Part shown: piece by piece, positions 28,354-37,814 of the stretch
Numbering within the stretch: position 1 is the stretch's first letter
Layout: every line of letters starts with the position of its first letter
From: an uncultured Tissierellia bacterium
GTDB lineage: Bacteria > Bacillota > Clostridia > Tissierellales > Peptoniphilaceae
Assembly (NCBI GenBank): GCA_937923265.1
Contig: CALAJY010000030.1
Span: 1 to 64,000 of the forward strand
Direction: 5' to 3'
DNA: 64,000 bases
Program-made: the position numbers and the translations under genes
The notes under the pieces: generated by a model
The model's input: the letters and a program-made list of their open reading frames with translations, nothing else
What the model was told of the DNA's origin: nothing
Databases searched by the model: none

Positions 28354-30804
28354 ATGACAGAGGAAAAACAGAACGAAAATATTTATCATGCCGACCTGGA
28401 AAGGGAGATGAAAAGCTCCTATTTGGATTACTCCATGTCGGTTATCATTGGTCGAGCTCTTCCGGATGTTCGAGATGGTTTGAAACCGGTTCATCGGCGG
28501 ATTCTCTATGGAATGAGCCTCTTGGGATTGAATCCCGATAAACCCTACCGAAAATCGGCCCGTCTGGTCGGTGATGTCATGGGTCGTTTCCACCCCCACG
28601 GCGATTCCGCCATTTACGATGCCGTGGTTCGACTGGCCCAGTCCTTTAATACGCGCTACCCCTTGGCGGATGGCCAGGGAAACTACGGCTCCATCGACGG
28701 CGATGGAGCCGCCGCCATGCGTTATACCGAAGTTCGCATGACCAAATTGGCCCTGGAAATGCTCCGGGACATCAATAAAAATACCGTGGACTTTCAGCCC
28801 AACTTCGATGAGGAGGAGGAAGAGCCTGTGGTGCTTCCCTCCCGTTTCCCCAATCTGTTGGTCAATGGATCGGCAGGAATTGCGGTAGGTATGGCCACCA
28901 ACATGGCTCCCCATAACCTCAAAGAAGTGATTGATGGCTGCATCGCCTATATGGAGAATCCGGAGATCGGCATTCAGGAATTGATGAAATACATTCCCGG
29001 TCCGGATTTTCCCACCGGAGCCCATATCATGGGATCCAAGGAGATTGTCAACGCCTATACCACCGGACGAGGGAAGATCAAACTTCGGGCCGTGGCACGG
29101 GTGGATGAGATTCGAGGACGGAACCGCATCGTCGTCACGGAAATCCCCTACCAGGTGAACAAAGCCAAGCTCATTCGAAAGATTGCCGACCTGGTGAAAG
29201 AGAAGCGGCTGGAGGGAATCTCCGACATTCGGGATGATACCAACCGAACGGGAATTCGCATTGTCATCGATCTGAAGCGGGATGCCATTCCCAAGGTCGT
29301 GCTCAACAACCTCTATAAATACACGCAGATGGAAACCACCTTTGGCATCATCAACCTGGCTTTGGTGGATGGGGAGCCCAAGGTTCTTTCCCTGAAAGAT
29401 TTGATTCATTACTATATTCTCCACCAGGAGGACGTGGTCACTCGGAGAACCAAGTTTGATTTGGAGAAGGCGGAAGCCCGGGCCCATATCATCGAAGGAC
29501 TGCGAATCGCCATCGATAACATTGATGAGATCATTAAAATCATTCGGTCCAGCTATGACGATGCGGAAATCAAGAAGATTTTCCTAAAGAAGTTCGGTCT
29601 TGATGACGTGCAGTCTCAGGCGATTTTGGATATGCGTCTGAAGCGCCTCTCCGGCTTGGAGCGGGAGAAACTGGATGCGGAATATGAGGAGCTTTTGAAG
29701 CAGATTGCCCGCTTTAAGGAGATCCTATCCAGTCCGAAGGTGTTAAAGAGTGTGATTCGCGATGAGCTGATTGAGATTCGGGATAAGTTTGCCGATAAAC
29801 GGCGGTCGCAGATTATGCCGGAAGTGGATGAGATCAACATTGAGGACCTTATCCAGAAGGAGGCCGTGGTCGTCTCCATGACCGAACGGGGTTACATCAA
29901 GCGGACCTCTGCCGATGAATATAAGGTGCAGAACCGAGGCGGGAAGGGCATCCGCGGGATGACCACCAAGGAGGATGACTATGTGAGCCAGCTCTTTGTG
30001 GTCTCCACCCATGATGAGATTCTCTTCTTTACCAACTTCGGCAAGGTCTTCACCTTGAATGCCTATGAGTTACCCGAGGGGAGCCGCACCGCCAAGGGCC
30101 AGGCCATTATCAACCTGCTTCAACTGGAGCCGGAAGAGAAGGTGGCTGCCATGTTCCCCATGAACGACGTCAAGGCCAAGGATCGGTGTCTGGTCTTTGC
30201 AACGGCAGAGGGAACCCTTAAAAAGAGTCAGGCAGAGCTGTTCAGCAATATTCGCTCCTCCGGAGTTCGTGCGATCACCCTGACGGAAGGGGATCAGTTG
30301 GTCTCGGTTCGTCTGGCGGATCCGAAGGATGAACTCATTATGGTCACGGAACACGGAATGTCCATTCGCTTCAGTTTGGAAGGCATTCGATCCATTGGTC
30401 GCAGCGGCATCGGTGTTCGCGGAATTAAGCTTGATCAAGGGGATCGCTTGATTTCCATGGAAATTGTTCAGGACAATGAGTACCTGATGGTGGTTTCCGA
30501 GGGAGGCTACGGAAAGAAGACCCTCTTAGACCACTACACCCTGCAGAACCGGGGAGGAAAGGGACTCAAGACCTATAAACTCACCAAGAAGACGGGACGG
30601 TTGGTCGCCGGTCTCCTGGTTAAGAAGGAGGATGAGATTCTTCTCATGTCCCAGGCCAGTGACATGATCCGTCTGGATGTCTCGGATGTTTCCACCTTGG
30701 GAAGAGGAACCCAGGGCGTGAAGCTAAAGGACGTGAAGAGTGAGCAGGATCGCATTGTTGCCGTCGCAAAATATATTGACGTTGTGAATCCGGAGGAACA
30801 ATAG
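28354..30804 (+). CDS. gyrA: DNA gyrase subunit A
   Basis: DNA cleavage and rejoining subunit. The catalytic tyrosine is in '[10 protein letters not shown]' (~125). The quinolone region reads '[17 protein letters not shown]', with the serine and acidic positions of the sensitive type. The C-terminal beta-pinwheel has a GyrA-box-like '[10 protein letters not shown]', with a second copy '[10 protein letters not shown]' further on, which supports gyrase over topoisomerase IV. 816 residues, full length. Confidence 0.97.
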   Translation: MTEEKQNENIYHADLEREMKSSYLDYSMSVIIGRALPDVRDGLKPVHRRILYGMSLLGLNPDKPYRKSARLVGDVMGRFHPHGDSAIYDAVVRLAQSFNTRYPLADGQGNYGSIDGDGAAAMRYTEVRMTKLALEMLRDINKNTVDFQPNFDEEEEEPVVLPSRFPNLLVNGSAGIAVGMATNMAPHNLKEVIDGCIAYMENPEIGIQELMKYIPGPDFPTGAHIMGSKEIVNAYTTGRGKIKLRAVARVDEIRGRNRIVVTEIPYQVNKAKLIRKIADLVKEKRLEGISDIRDDTNRTGIRIVIDLKRDAIPKVVLNNLYKYTQMETTFGIINLALVDGEPKVLSLKDLIHYYILHQEDVVTRRTKFDLEKAEARAHIIEGLRIAIDNIDEIIKIIRSSYDDAEIKKIFLKKFGLDDVQSQAILDMRLKRLSGLEREKLDAEYEELLKQIARFKEILSSPKVLKSVIRDELIEIRDKFADKRRSQIMPEVDEINIEDLIQKEAVVVSMTERGYIKRTSADEYKVQNRGGKGIRGMTTKEDDYVSQLFVVSTHDEILFFTNFGKVFTLNAYELPEGSRTAKGQAIINLLQLEPEEKVAAMFPMNDVKAKDRCLVFATAEGTLKKSQAELFSNIRSSGVRAITLTEGDQLVSVRLADPKDELIMVTEHGMSIRFSLEGIRSIGRSGIGVRGIKLDQGDRLISMEIVQDNEYLMVVSEGGYGKKTLLDHYTLQNRGGKGLKTYKLTKKTGRLVAGLLVKKEDEILLMSQASDMIRLDVSDVSTLGRGTQGVKLKDVKSEQDRIVAVAKYIDVVNPEEQ

Positions 30805-30885
30805 AGAAACAAAGAGTGATAGAATGAGCAGAAGTGGAGCAATTTGCTCCGGATCACCCGAAGGAAAATACAGGAAGGATTTGTC

Positions 30886-31194
30886 ATGAGCTTTGAACTG
30901 AATGTTGAACAGGGCGACCAATTAACGGTCCACTGCCGGGGCGACTTAGACATTAACAGCTCTCCGGAGCTGAAGGCCCGGGTGCTGGATGCCTATCGAA
31001 AAGAGGATAAGGATATCGTCTTTGACTTTTCTCAGCTTCACTATCTGGATTCCACCGGTTTGGGAGCTTTAATTTCGATTTTTAAAAACGCTCGGGAGAA
31101 GGGTCATACAATCACCATCCGGCATGCAAAAGCAAATGTGAAGAAGCTCTTTGTCATCACCGAGTTGGACCGGCAATTTCAGTTGGAGGATTAA
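30886..31194 (+). CDS. STAS-domain anti-sigma factor antagonist (RsbV/SpoIIAA-like)
   Basis: 102 residues of one STAS fold with the phosphorylation loop 'YLDSTGLGALISIF'. In partner-switching systems the serine of DSTG is phosphorylated by the RsbW kinase, and the unphosphorylated form frees the sigma factor. The start at 30886 follows AGGAAGG. The two following genes are an RsbW-like protein and a SigB-class sigma factor, so the three form a complete core set. No phosphatase gene is adjacent. Confidence 0.88.
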   Translation: MSFELNVEQGDQLTVHCRGDLDINSSPELKARVLDAYRKEDKDIVFDFSQLHYLDSTGLGALISIFKNAREKGHTITIRHAKANVKKLFVITELDRQFQLED

Positions 31195-31542
31195 ATGAAG
31201 ACCATTCGTTTAACAATTCCCTCGGAACCGGCTTATGTGACGACCCTGCGATTGGTTGCCGCATCGGCAGCCCGGTCCATGGATATGGATGTGGAGGAAG
31301 TCGATGACCTGCGCGTGTGCGTCTCCGAGGCAGTCAACTATCTTCTTCCCTATAATGAGGAGATTTCCGTAGTGTTTGCTATGGAAGAGGACCGGCTGCA
31401 GGTCTCTATCCGGGCATCTAACCGGGAGGAGGAGGGGGAGGAATCCCATCTTCACCACCTGATTTTGGAAGCGCTCATGGATGAGGTGGAGGAAGAGGAA
31501 AATACCATTGTCCTCGTAAAGCATCGCTCATTGCATCGATAG
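31195..31542 (+). CDS. Degenerate RsbW/SpoIIAB-like anti-sigma factor
   Basis: 115 residues. The N-box region 'DDLRVCVSEAVNYLLPY' matches the RsbW plan ('SEAVTNAIxHAY'), but the usual ATP-lid motifs DxGxG and GxGL are absent; the sequence goes straight from 'RLQVSIRASNREEEGEE' to the last helix. It starts right after the STAS stop codon and is followed by the sigma gene. I infer an anti-sigma factor that binds the sigma and the antagonist but may have lost kinase activity. A hidden ATP site cannot be excluded. Confidence 0.75.
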   Translation: MKTIRLTIPSEPAYVTTLRLVAASAARSMDMDVEEVDDLRVCVSEAVNYLLPYNEEISVVFAMEEDRLQVSIRASNREEEGEESHLHHLILEALMDEVEEEENTIVLVKHRSLHR

Positions 31543-31558
31543 AAACGAAGGAGCTTTC

Positions 31559-32374
31559 ATGGCGAGAACCAAGAAAAGAGCACGTGAACGCGATAAGGAG
31601 CGGAAGAATCAGATTCGGGAGGAGTTCCTGGAATTGGAACGGACGGGGGACCCCAAACTCCGAGAAAAGTTGATCACGGACCATCTCTATATCGCGGAAA
31701 TCCTGGCGAAAAAATACGTGGGTCGAGGAATTGAATATGATGATCTGTTTCAGGTGGCCTCCTTGGGATTGATCTTTGCAATTGATCGCTATGATGTATC
31801 CAAGGGCTATGAATTTTCCTCCTTTGCCACCCCAACGATTGTGGGAGAGCTGAAACGTCATTTTCGGGACAAGGGTTGGGTCATTCGCGTACCTCGGCGG
31901 ATTCAGGAGCTTTCCAAGAATGTGAATTTAGCGAGACTCTCCCTGTCTCAGGAATTGCAACGGCAACCGACGATTGATGAGATAGCCGAAAGGGTGGGAA
32001 GCAGTCCAGAAGAAGTCTTGGAAGCCATGGAGGCTTCCAAGGTGTATGCTCCCCAATCCCTGGATAAATCCTTTGATTCCGAGATGGATGACCGGGAAAT
32101 TAACCTGGGAGATATCGTGGGAATCGAGGACAAGAATTATGCAGAGGTAGACTTTGAGGATCTCGTGGAGCGCCTCATGAAGGGGCTCAATGATCTGGAG
32201 AAACGAATCTTCGTCTACCGCTATTATGATAAGCGCACCCAGATTTCCATTGCGGAAGAGTTGAACGTGTCTCAGATGACGGTATCCCGCTTGGAAAAGA
32301 AGATTATCGGTAAGTTCCGAGAGGCCCTGAACGTAAAGCCGGAAGACTTTAAAAAGAAGAAGAAAAAAAAGTAG
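31559..32374 (+). CDS. SigB/SigF-class RNA polymerase sigma factor
   Basis: 271 residues of sigma70 group 3. Region 2 has 'DDLFQVASLGLIFAIDRYD', 'FSSFATPTIVGELKRHFRDK' and 'WVIRVPRRIQEL', all hallmarks of SigB/SigF/SigG. Region 3 follows, and region 4 has the helix-turn-helix 'ISIAEELNVSQMTVSRLEKK'. The tail is strongly lysine-rich. No sporulation genes are near, so a general-stress SigB-like role is more likely than SpoIIAC; this is inference. Confidence 0.9.
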   Translation: MARTKKRARERDKERKNQIREEFLELERTGDPKLREKLITDHLYIAEILAKKYVGRGIEYDDLFQVASLGLIFAIDRYDVSKGYEFSSFATPTIVGELKRHFRDKGWVIRVPRRIQELSKNVNLARLSLSQELQRQPTIDEIAERVGSSPEEVLEAMEASKVYAPQSLDKSFDSEMDDREINLGDIVGIEDKNYAEVDFEDLVERLMKGLNDLEKRIFVYRYYDKRTQISIAEELNVSQMTVSRLEKKIIGKFREALNVKPEDFKKKKKKK

Positions 32375-32380
32375 GTGGAT

Positions 32381-33532
32381 ATGGCGGAAGAGTGGCAGGA
32401 TCTTTATTACAGGGACGGAAGCTATGCCGGGAGGCATCTGCGGGGGAATCCCATTCCCAAGGGTTGTTATCACCGCATTGTCACCGTGTTCACGGTGAAT
32501 CAAAGGGGAAAGGTGCTTTTGACCCAGCGGTCGATGAACAAGTCCTATGCAGGACAATGGGAGACCACTGCGGGTTCGGTTTTGGAGGGAGAAGAGGTTC
32601 TCTCTGCCGCCCGTCGAGAGTTGGAAGAAGAAACCGGAATCGTGGCGGATCCGGAGGATTTGGTGCCTCTGGGAGTTCTTGAGACCACGGCAAGGAATGC
32701 CTGGATGCATGCCTTCTTTTATCGCACATCCCTTCCCGAAGATCATGTTCGTCTGCAAGAAGGGGAGACGATGGCCTATCGTTGGACTCCCCTGGATTGG
32801 TCGCTCGTGACCAATCCCTCTTTGGCAAAACCCGTGCAGATCCGCTTTATTTACTTCTGGCAGCAGCTCATCACCTGTCTCCATCCGCAGGGAGCCCTGG
32901 AACCATGGTTAAAGTGGGCGGAGGAATTGCAATCCCTCGCTCAGCAGGGATTGGAATACAGTCGGGATGTCTTTGACCAGGAGCGCTTTCAACGAATTCG
33001 TGACCTGTCCTGTGAAATCATGGAGACGAAGACCGGCCTTTCTTCTGCCAAGGTTTTGGGTCTCTTTGCCAATGAAGAGGGTTACCAGACCCCGAAAGTG
33101 GAGGTTCGATCGGTGCTGTTTCGTGGGGATCGCATCCTTTTGGTTCATGAAAAGACCAATGGACGCTGGTCTCTCCCCGGTGGCTGGTGCGATCTCTTTA
33201 ATGGCTTGGGAGAGAATGCCGTCAAAGAGTGTCAGGAGGAGTCGGGGCTGAGCGTTTCGGCAAAGCGATTGATTGCCATTGAAAATCGGTCAGCACATGA
33301 GTATACTCCCTATCCCTATGAGGTCTATAAATGCTATGTGCTCTGCGAGGAAGCGAAGGTACAGGACCTTCCTCCCGCGTCATTTTATGAGAAAAATACA
33401 GAGGTTGGGGAAATTGGTTTCTTTTCTCTGGATCAACTTCCCCCCTTATCCGAAGATCGGATTTCCCAAAGAGCCCTCCGGATGTGCTGGGAGGCCAAAC
33501 AGGATCCCGATTGGCAAACAAAATTTGACTAA
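32381..33532 (+). CDS. Protein with two Nudix hydrolase domains
   Basis: Two different Nudix domains in one chain. The N-terminal one (~30-160) has the box 'GSVLEGEEVLSAARRELEEE' followed by TGI, resembling IPP-isomerase-type or YfcD-like proteins. A middle helical part (~185-240) looks like the NUDIX_N helper domain. The second domain has 'GGWCDLFNGLGENAVKECQE' then ESGL, like ADP-ribose or nucleotide-sugar hydrolases, with Lys replacing the usual Arg. It probably cleaves nucleoside diphosphate compounds; substrates are unknown. The start at 32381 is 6 bp after the sigma stop, so it is likely co-transcribed with the sigma module. Confidence 0.85.
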   Translation: MAEEWQDLYYRDGSYAGRHLRGNPIPKGCYHRIVTVFTVNQRGKVLLTQRSMNKSYAGQWETTAGSVLEGEEVLSAARRELEEETGIVADPEDLVPLGVLETTARNAWMHAFFYRTSLPEDHVRLQEGETMAYRWTPLDWSLVTNPSLAKPVQIRFIYFWQQLITCLHPQGALEPWLKWAEELQSLAQQGLEYSRDVFDQERFQRIRDLSCEIMETKTGLSSAKVLGLFANEEGYQTPKVEVRSVLFRGDRILLVHEKTNGRWSLPGGWCDLFNGLGENAVKECQEESGLSVSAKRLIAIENRSAHEYTPYPYEVYKCYVLCEEAKVQDLPPASFYEKNTEVGEIGFFSLDQLPPLSEDRISQRALRMCWEAKQDPDWQTKFD

Positions 33533-33561
33533 TCAGCGTTAGGAGCTGGGAGGAGGAGAAA

Positions 33562-35529
33562 ATGAACTTTTCGAATTCTGATAAGAAAAAATTAGGAGCT
33601 CTCATCGGCCTGGTTGTCGTGGTGGGAATCGTGTTGATTCTTGCCCTTCAACTGTTTCGAAAAAAAGATACGAAGGAGTTGGTGGATCAAGGGGAGAAGG
33701 TATCCTCATCCTCTTTGATGTCGGATGAAGAAGGTCAGGAAGAATCCTCCTCCATCACCACCGGGTTGGTCTCCACGGAGGAGAGCCGGCAGACCGGCGT
33801 AAGCTCCCTGCAAGAGACCGATTCCTCCTCGAGCACTTCCTCGGAACTCTCGGGGACGGCACCGATCGGAGAGATTATTGCGGTCCATCCAAATGATCCG
33901 CAGGAACCAAAGGCAAAGGAGGTCACGGTTCGAGCGGGGTCCTCAAAAACCGCTTCGAAATCGGAGAAGAAGCCGGAGGAATCGGCCTCCCAAGCGGAGA
34001 GTCAACCCCGGGAATCCGGAAAGTCCTCTTCCACGGCACCTGCCTCCTCTTCCTCAAAAGAGGCTTCTTCATCTACCGGAGACCCGTCCTCGGAGGAGTT
34101 GCCGAAGGACTCGACGGCAGCATCCTCTTCATCATCCTCTTCATCAAAATCTCAGGAGCCGGTGCCCGATAAAAACGGAATCGTGGATGTGACGGAAGAA
34201 AACACCGTTCTTGGAAAACTCAACCGAATTCCCACCTATTTTCGTCAGGTGGTCGGAAATGCCCCCGTGGATTTCTATGATCATCCGAAGCTCCCACTGA
34301 GTTTGGATTTTCGTAACGACAAGGATTTAAGCCAGGTTTACTATGTCCAACCGACCAGCCGGGGCTTCCTGGTTTTCAATCGGTCATTGATGAACCTGTA
34401 TGGGATTGATCCCGACCATATCACGGAATATTTAAAGGATCACCAGATGCCGGGGGCGGTTTCTGTGGAAATTGTGGATGAAAAAAGCAAAGAGGAGCTG
34501 GAGAAAAACTCCAAGCTCAATGTGATCTTCAGCGAATATAACGGACAGATTCTTGCCTTCTTCCAGGACAAGAAATCCGCCGAGGAGGTCAACCGGGTTC
34601 TTTCTGCCTTCTCCGAGAGGGCGGCAAGTCCCGACTGGATCCAAAGCAATTTGACGGATTCCGGTCTGGTGGGTGTTCTGGAAAAGGCCAAGCCGGAGCC
34701 CCTGGGAGAAGTTTGGGGAATGCTGAAAGATTTATTGAAAAAAAATCCGGCGGCCCTGGAATGGCGGTTAAACCTTCCCTTATATGCAAAATCCGAGGCC
34801 TACCTGAAGGAGGGGAAGGATCTTCGGGCGCACAAGCCGGATGCGGATCCGACCTATGCCACCGGTGTTTGTGACCTGGATGGAGATGGAAACGTGGAGT
34901 ATCTGATCCATGCCAAGGCCACGTCGAAAGAGGATTCGAATGTGTCCGGCTATTGGGCCATCCTTACCGCCACCGACCGAGGCCCCGTGGTAAGTCAGAT
35001 TCTCTCTCAGGGAAGCGGAGATTTACTCCAAAACGATCAGGGCCTGTTGGTAAGTTCCTCGAAGAAGGAAGAAGGGAAGGAAAGCATTCGGCTCGAAGAG
35101 GCAGCGGTGGCGGATGATCCTCGGGTAAAAAGTGAAAGCAAGGAGCTCAGCTATCTGCAGCCTAAAGGCCTCCTCGAAACCCTCACTGGAGAGGAGCTGG
35201 CAAAAAAATACCCGGGAACGATGCTGGTTCCCCATGGAAAAGAGTGGGGACTGGTTTCCCTGAAAGATTACGATACCTTTATGGACTGGGCGAGAGGACG
35301 CTTTCAGAATGCCACCCTTTTCCAACTGCAGGAAGCGAGCGACAAGGAGACCGGAGACAAGGAAGATGTGAAGCGGGTTCCCGTAAAGGACTTTGTGGAA
35401 TATCTGAAAACAACCTTCCCCGATTTTCCCGTGTCACCGGAGGATTTTGAAAAGGGAAGAAAGATTGAGGAATTTAAAAATCTGAAAGAGCCATTGACAC
35501 TGGAGATGATCAACAAACAGAACCGGTAA
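33562..35529 (+). CDS. Membrane-anchored serine-rich extracellular protein, function unknown
   Basis: One N-terminal membrane helix (residues ~11-30, 'LGALIGLVVVVGIVLILALQ') is followed by ~170 residues rich in Ser, Glu and Lys with long Ser runs, then a folded part of ~430 residues. That part contains 'CDLDGDGNVEYLI', a calcium-loop-like motif seen in FG-GAP/VCBS-type repeats. I recognise no family. It is probably an extracytoplasmic sensor or wall-associated protein. It follows the sigma/Nudix genes by 29 bp behind GGGAGGAGG and may belong to their regulon or operon. Confidence 0.7.
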   Translation: MNFSNSDKKKLGALIGLVVVVGIVLILALQLFRKKDTKELVDQGEKVSSSSLMSDEEGQEESSSITTGLVSTEESRQTGVSSLQETDSSSSTSSELSGTAPIGEIIAVHPNDPQEPKAKEVTVRAGSSKTASKSEKKPEESASQAESQPRESGKSSSTAPASSSSKEASSSTGDPSSEELPKDSTAASSSSSSSSKSQEPVPDKNGIVDVTEENTVLGKLNRIPTYFRQVVGNAPVDFYDHPKLPLSLDFRNDKDLSQVYYVQPTSRGFLVFNRSLMNLYGIDPDHITEYLKDHQMPGAVSVEIVDEKSKEELEKNSKLNVIFSEYNGQILAFFQDKKSAEEVNRVLSAFSERAASPDWIQSNLTDSGLVGVLEKAKPEPLGEVWGMLKDLLKKNPAALEWRLNLPLYAKSEAYLKEGKDLRAHKPDADPTYATGVCDLDGDGNVEYLIHAKATSKEDSNVSGYWAILTATDRGPVVSQILSQGSGDLLQNDQGLLVSSSKKEEGKESIRLEEAAVADDPRVKSESKELSYLQPKGLLETLTGEELAKKYPGTMLVPHGKEWGLVSLKDYDTFMDWARGRFQNATLFQLQEASDKETGDKEDVKRVPVKDFVEYLKTTFPDFPVSPEDFEKGRKIEEFKNLKEPLTLEMINKQNR

Positions 35530-35563
35530 TTTCACACAAAGTATGACAGGCAAGGAGGCCAAG

Positions 35564-36598
35564 ATGGCAAATTCTGGAAAAGAAAGAGCGATGTCCATGG
35601 ATTTGCTTCGACTCCTTGCCTGTTTTTTTGTCGTTCTCTTGCACAGTGCAGCAATCTGCCTGCTGCAGCAGGAGCCGGGAAGCCCGACCTGGTGGGGGAT
35701 GCATTTCTACGATTGCCTCAGCCGAAGTTGCGTGCCCCTCTTTTTTATGCTCAGCGGTTCTTTTTTGCTGGATCCCTCCCGGCCCCTTACCCGGGAAAAA
35801 TGGGGGAAAAAAGTGGGGAGGCTTCTGCTCCTCTATCTGCTTTGGAACGGCTTTTATGCCTTATTCGGTTATGAGACCCTGCCGGATCCCGGGGAATTTC
35901 TCCGGCGCTTTGCCCAATCTTACTACCATCTCTGGTTTTTACGGGCTCTTTTGCCGTGCTACTTTTTGCTTCCCCTGCTTCGGCCCTTTTTTCGGTCGGC
36001 GGGGAGGAGGGAACTTTTGACCGGACTCTCTGTCCTCTTCCTGTTTCAGGTGGTGCTTCCGACCTTCTTGCCGGTATTTCCGGCTTCTGTTCGGGAGTTT
36101 TTTCAGGGATTTTCCTATGTGCAGCTGAGCCATCTCTTCTATTTTTTGCTCGGCTATGGGCTGAAGGCGGGAAAGGACCTCCTACCCTCCCGGAATATCC
36201 TGGGGGTCCTCTTTCTGTTCGCTTTTTTGTGGGCGTTTCTCGGCGATGGTCTTCGAAGTGTCAAAATGGGGGAATCCCACTTTTCCCTTTACTCCTATTT
36301 TTCCTTTCCGGTCTTCTTGGAGGCCCTATCCTGCTTTTCCGTCTTTTTGAAATCCTCTCCCAGGCAATGGCCACCCTTCCTCCAAAAGCCGGTTGCCGGG
36401 GGAGCATCCTTTACCGGAATGATCTATCTGCTTCATCCCCTTTTTCTTTTTCTTCTCGTGATCCGAGGGAAACTCGTACCGAACCTGCTGGGAGGATTTC
36501 TCGGGGTTCCTCTTCTGGCAATCGGGGTTTTTCTCCTGTCTCTCCTTTCTTCGCTTCTCCTCTCCCGAATCAAGACCCTTCTGAAAAATCGGAAATAA
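35564..36598 (+). CDS. Acyltransferase-3 family integral membrane protein
   Basis: About ten membrane segments with the family N-terminus 'MDLLRLLACFFVVLLHSAA' (the conserved histidine after helix 1), then 'VPLFFMLSGSFLLDP' and 'FLRALLPCYF'. Proteins of this family transfer acyl groups, often acetyl, to extracytoplasmic sugars of envelope polymers. The start at 35564 follows AAGGAGG; an ATG at 35543 has no site. The substrate is unknown. Confidence 0.85.
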   Translation: MANSGKERAMSMDLLRLLACFFVVLLHSAAICLLQQEPGSPTWWGMHFYDCLSRSCVPLFFMLSGSFLLDPSRPLTREKWGKKVGRLLLLYLLWNGFYALFGYETLPDPGEFLRRFAQSYYHLWFLRALLPCYFLLPLLRPFFRSAGRRELLTGLSVLFLFQVVLPTFLPVFPASVREFFQGFSYVQLSHLFYFLLGYGLKAGKDLLPSRNILGVLFLFAFLWAFLGDGLRSVKMGESHFSLYSYFSFPVFLEALSCFSVFLKSSPRQWPPFLQKPVAGGASFTGMIYLLHPLFLFLLVIRGKLVPNLLGGFLGVPLLAIGVFLLSLLSSLLLSRIKTLLKNRK

Positions 36599-36602
36599 AA
36601 AA

Positions 36603-36631
36603 AGCCCGGACCGCCAAAGACGGCCCGGGCT
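36603..36631. terminator. Bidirectional terminator between convergent genes
   Basis: The stem AGCCCGG-A-CCG / CGG-C-CCGGGCT is flanked by A and T runs and lies between the acyltransferase (+) and the M42 peptidase (-). Confidence 0.85.
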
Positions 36632-36639
36632 TTTCCTTT

Positions 36640-37770
36640 TTAATTTTTAAGAGCAAGATAGCTTTCCTTATCGATGGAGCGAATGATCTCGCAGGCGAGA
36701 TCCACGGCATGGACATGGTCACAGAGGGCCGAATATCCGTAATGGGAGTGGGCATAGCGCACGGGAACCCCAACCACGATGGTGGGAATGCCAAAATGCT
36801 CCGTGTGGATGGGCTTCCCATTGGTTCCGCCACCCGCTCGCACAGCGGTTTGTACGGGGATCTGTTTGTCCCGGGCCAGCTTTAGGGCATAGCGTTGGAA
36901 GCCGGGATGGGTCACCATGCTCACGTCAAAGTGACGCAGCATGGGGCCTTTTTTCAAGGCGGTTTGGGGATCCATGTCCATCTCAAAGGTATCGTCCGCC
37001 GGGCACCCCTCAAAGACAATGGCGAGGTCGGCCTGCACCCTTCGAGCCGTTACAATCGCCCCGCGGGAGCCAATCTCCTCTTGGCTGCTCAAAGCTCCAA
37101 TCACGTCGTTGGAAAGCTTCTCGCCCTTTAATCGGTTCATGGTCTCCAGGACACAGGCCACCCCCGAGCGGCAGTCAAAAGCCTTTCCGGTGAAGAGCTC
37201 CCGGTCGGGATCATACTCGGTTTTCACATGGGGAAGAACGGGGAGGCCGATCTCAAATCCCAGGTCCAGGGTCTCCTGCAGAGAGCAGGTTCCCGGGTCC
37301 AGGATAATGCTCTCCATGCTGGCCCCCTTTTTTCTCTCCTCCTCCGACATGTAGTGCACGGGCTTGGCGGCGGCGATCACGGCTCGTTTGCTTCCATCCG
37401 GGAAGAGCACATCGAACAGGTGGGCCTGAATGTGGGCGGTATTCCATCCTCCCATGGGAAGAATGTGAAGCATACCTCGTTCATCAATGTATTGGATGAG
37501 GAAAGCGACCTCGTCCAAGTGTGCATCCAATTGGATCCGTAGGGGGCGGTCGGAAGGAAGCTCTTCTTTTTTTCCTTCCAGGGAGGGCAGGGGACAGGCA
37601 TTCCCCTCTCGATCGATATAGACATTTTGCATCATGTCCTTATCCACCTTGCCCAGGCCCTGGGCAAGGTCCATCACATGGTTGGAAACGGCATTCTCAA
37701 AGCCGGGAGCTCCGGGAAGATCGGTAAGCTCGATCACCGTTTGAATCAGACGTTGATTTTTGTTTTCCAT
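36640..37770 (-). CDS. M42-family metallo-aminopeptidase
   Basis: A cytoplasmic dinuclear-metal aminopeptidase of the glutamyl-aminopeptidase/FrvX type. Metal and catalytic motifs seen are 'QLDAHLDEV', 'GKAFDCRSGVA', 'ALSSQEEIGSRGA' and 'HTEHFGIPTIVVGVP'. 376 residues from the ATG at 37770, which follows AGGAG; the frame opens 10 codons earlier without a site. It lies 44 bp behind the P-type ATPase with no terminator between, so it probably shares the manganese riboswitch transcript. Members often form large dodecamers. Confidence 0.9.
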   Translation of the reverse strand: MENKNQRLIQTVIELTDLPGAPGFENAVSNHVMDLAQGLGKVDKDMMQNVYIDREGNACPLPSLEGKKEELPSDRPLRIQLDAHLDEVAFLIQYIDERGMLHILPMGGWNTAHIQAHLFDVLFPDGSKRAVIAAAKPVHYMSEEERKKGASMESIILDPGTCSLQETLDLGFEIGLPVLPHVKTEYDPDRELFTGKAFDCRSGVACVLETMNRLKGEKLSNDVIGALSSQEEIGSRGAIVTARRVQADLAIVFEGCPADDTFEMDMDPQTALKKGPMLRHFDVSMVTHPGFQRYALKLARDKQIPVQTAVRAGGGTNGKPIHTEHFGIPTIVVGVPVRYAHSHYGYSALCDHVHAVDLACEIIRSIDKESYLALKN

Positions 37771-37814
37771 GAACCAATTCTCCTTTCTGTTTTGTAGCAA
37801 AGCTCTCTTTGATT

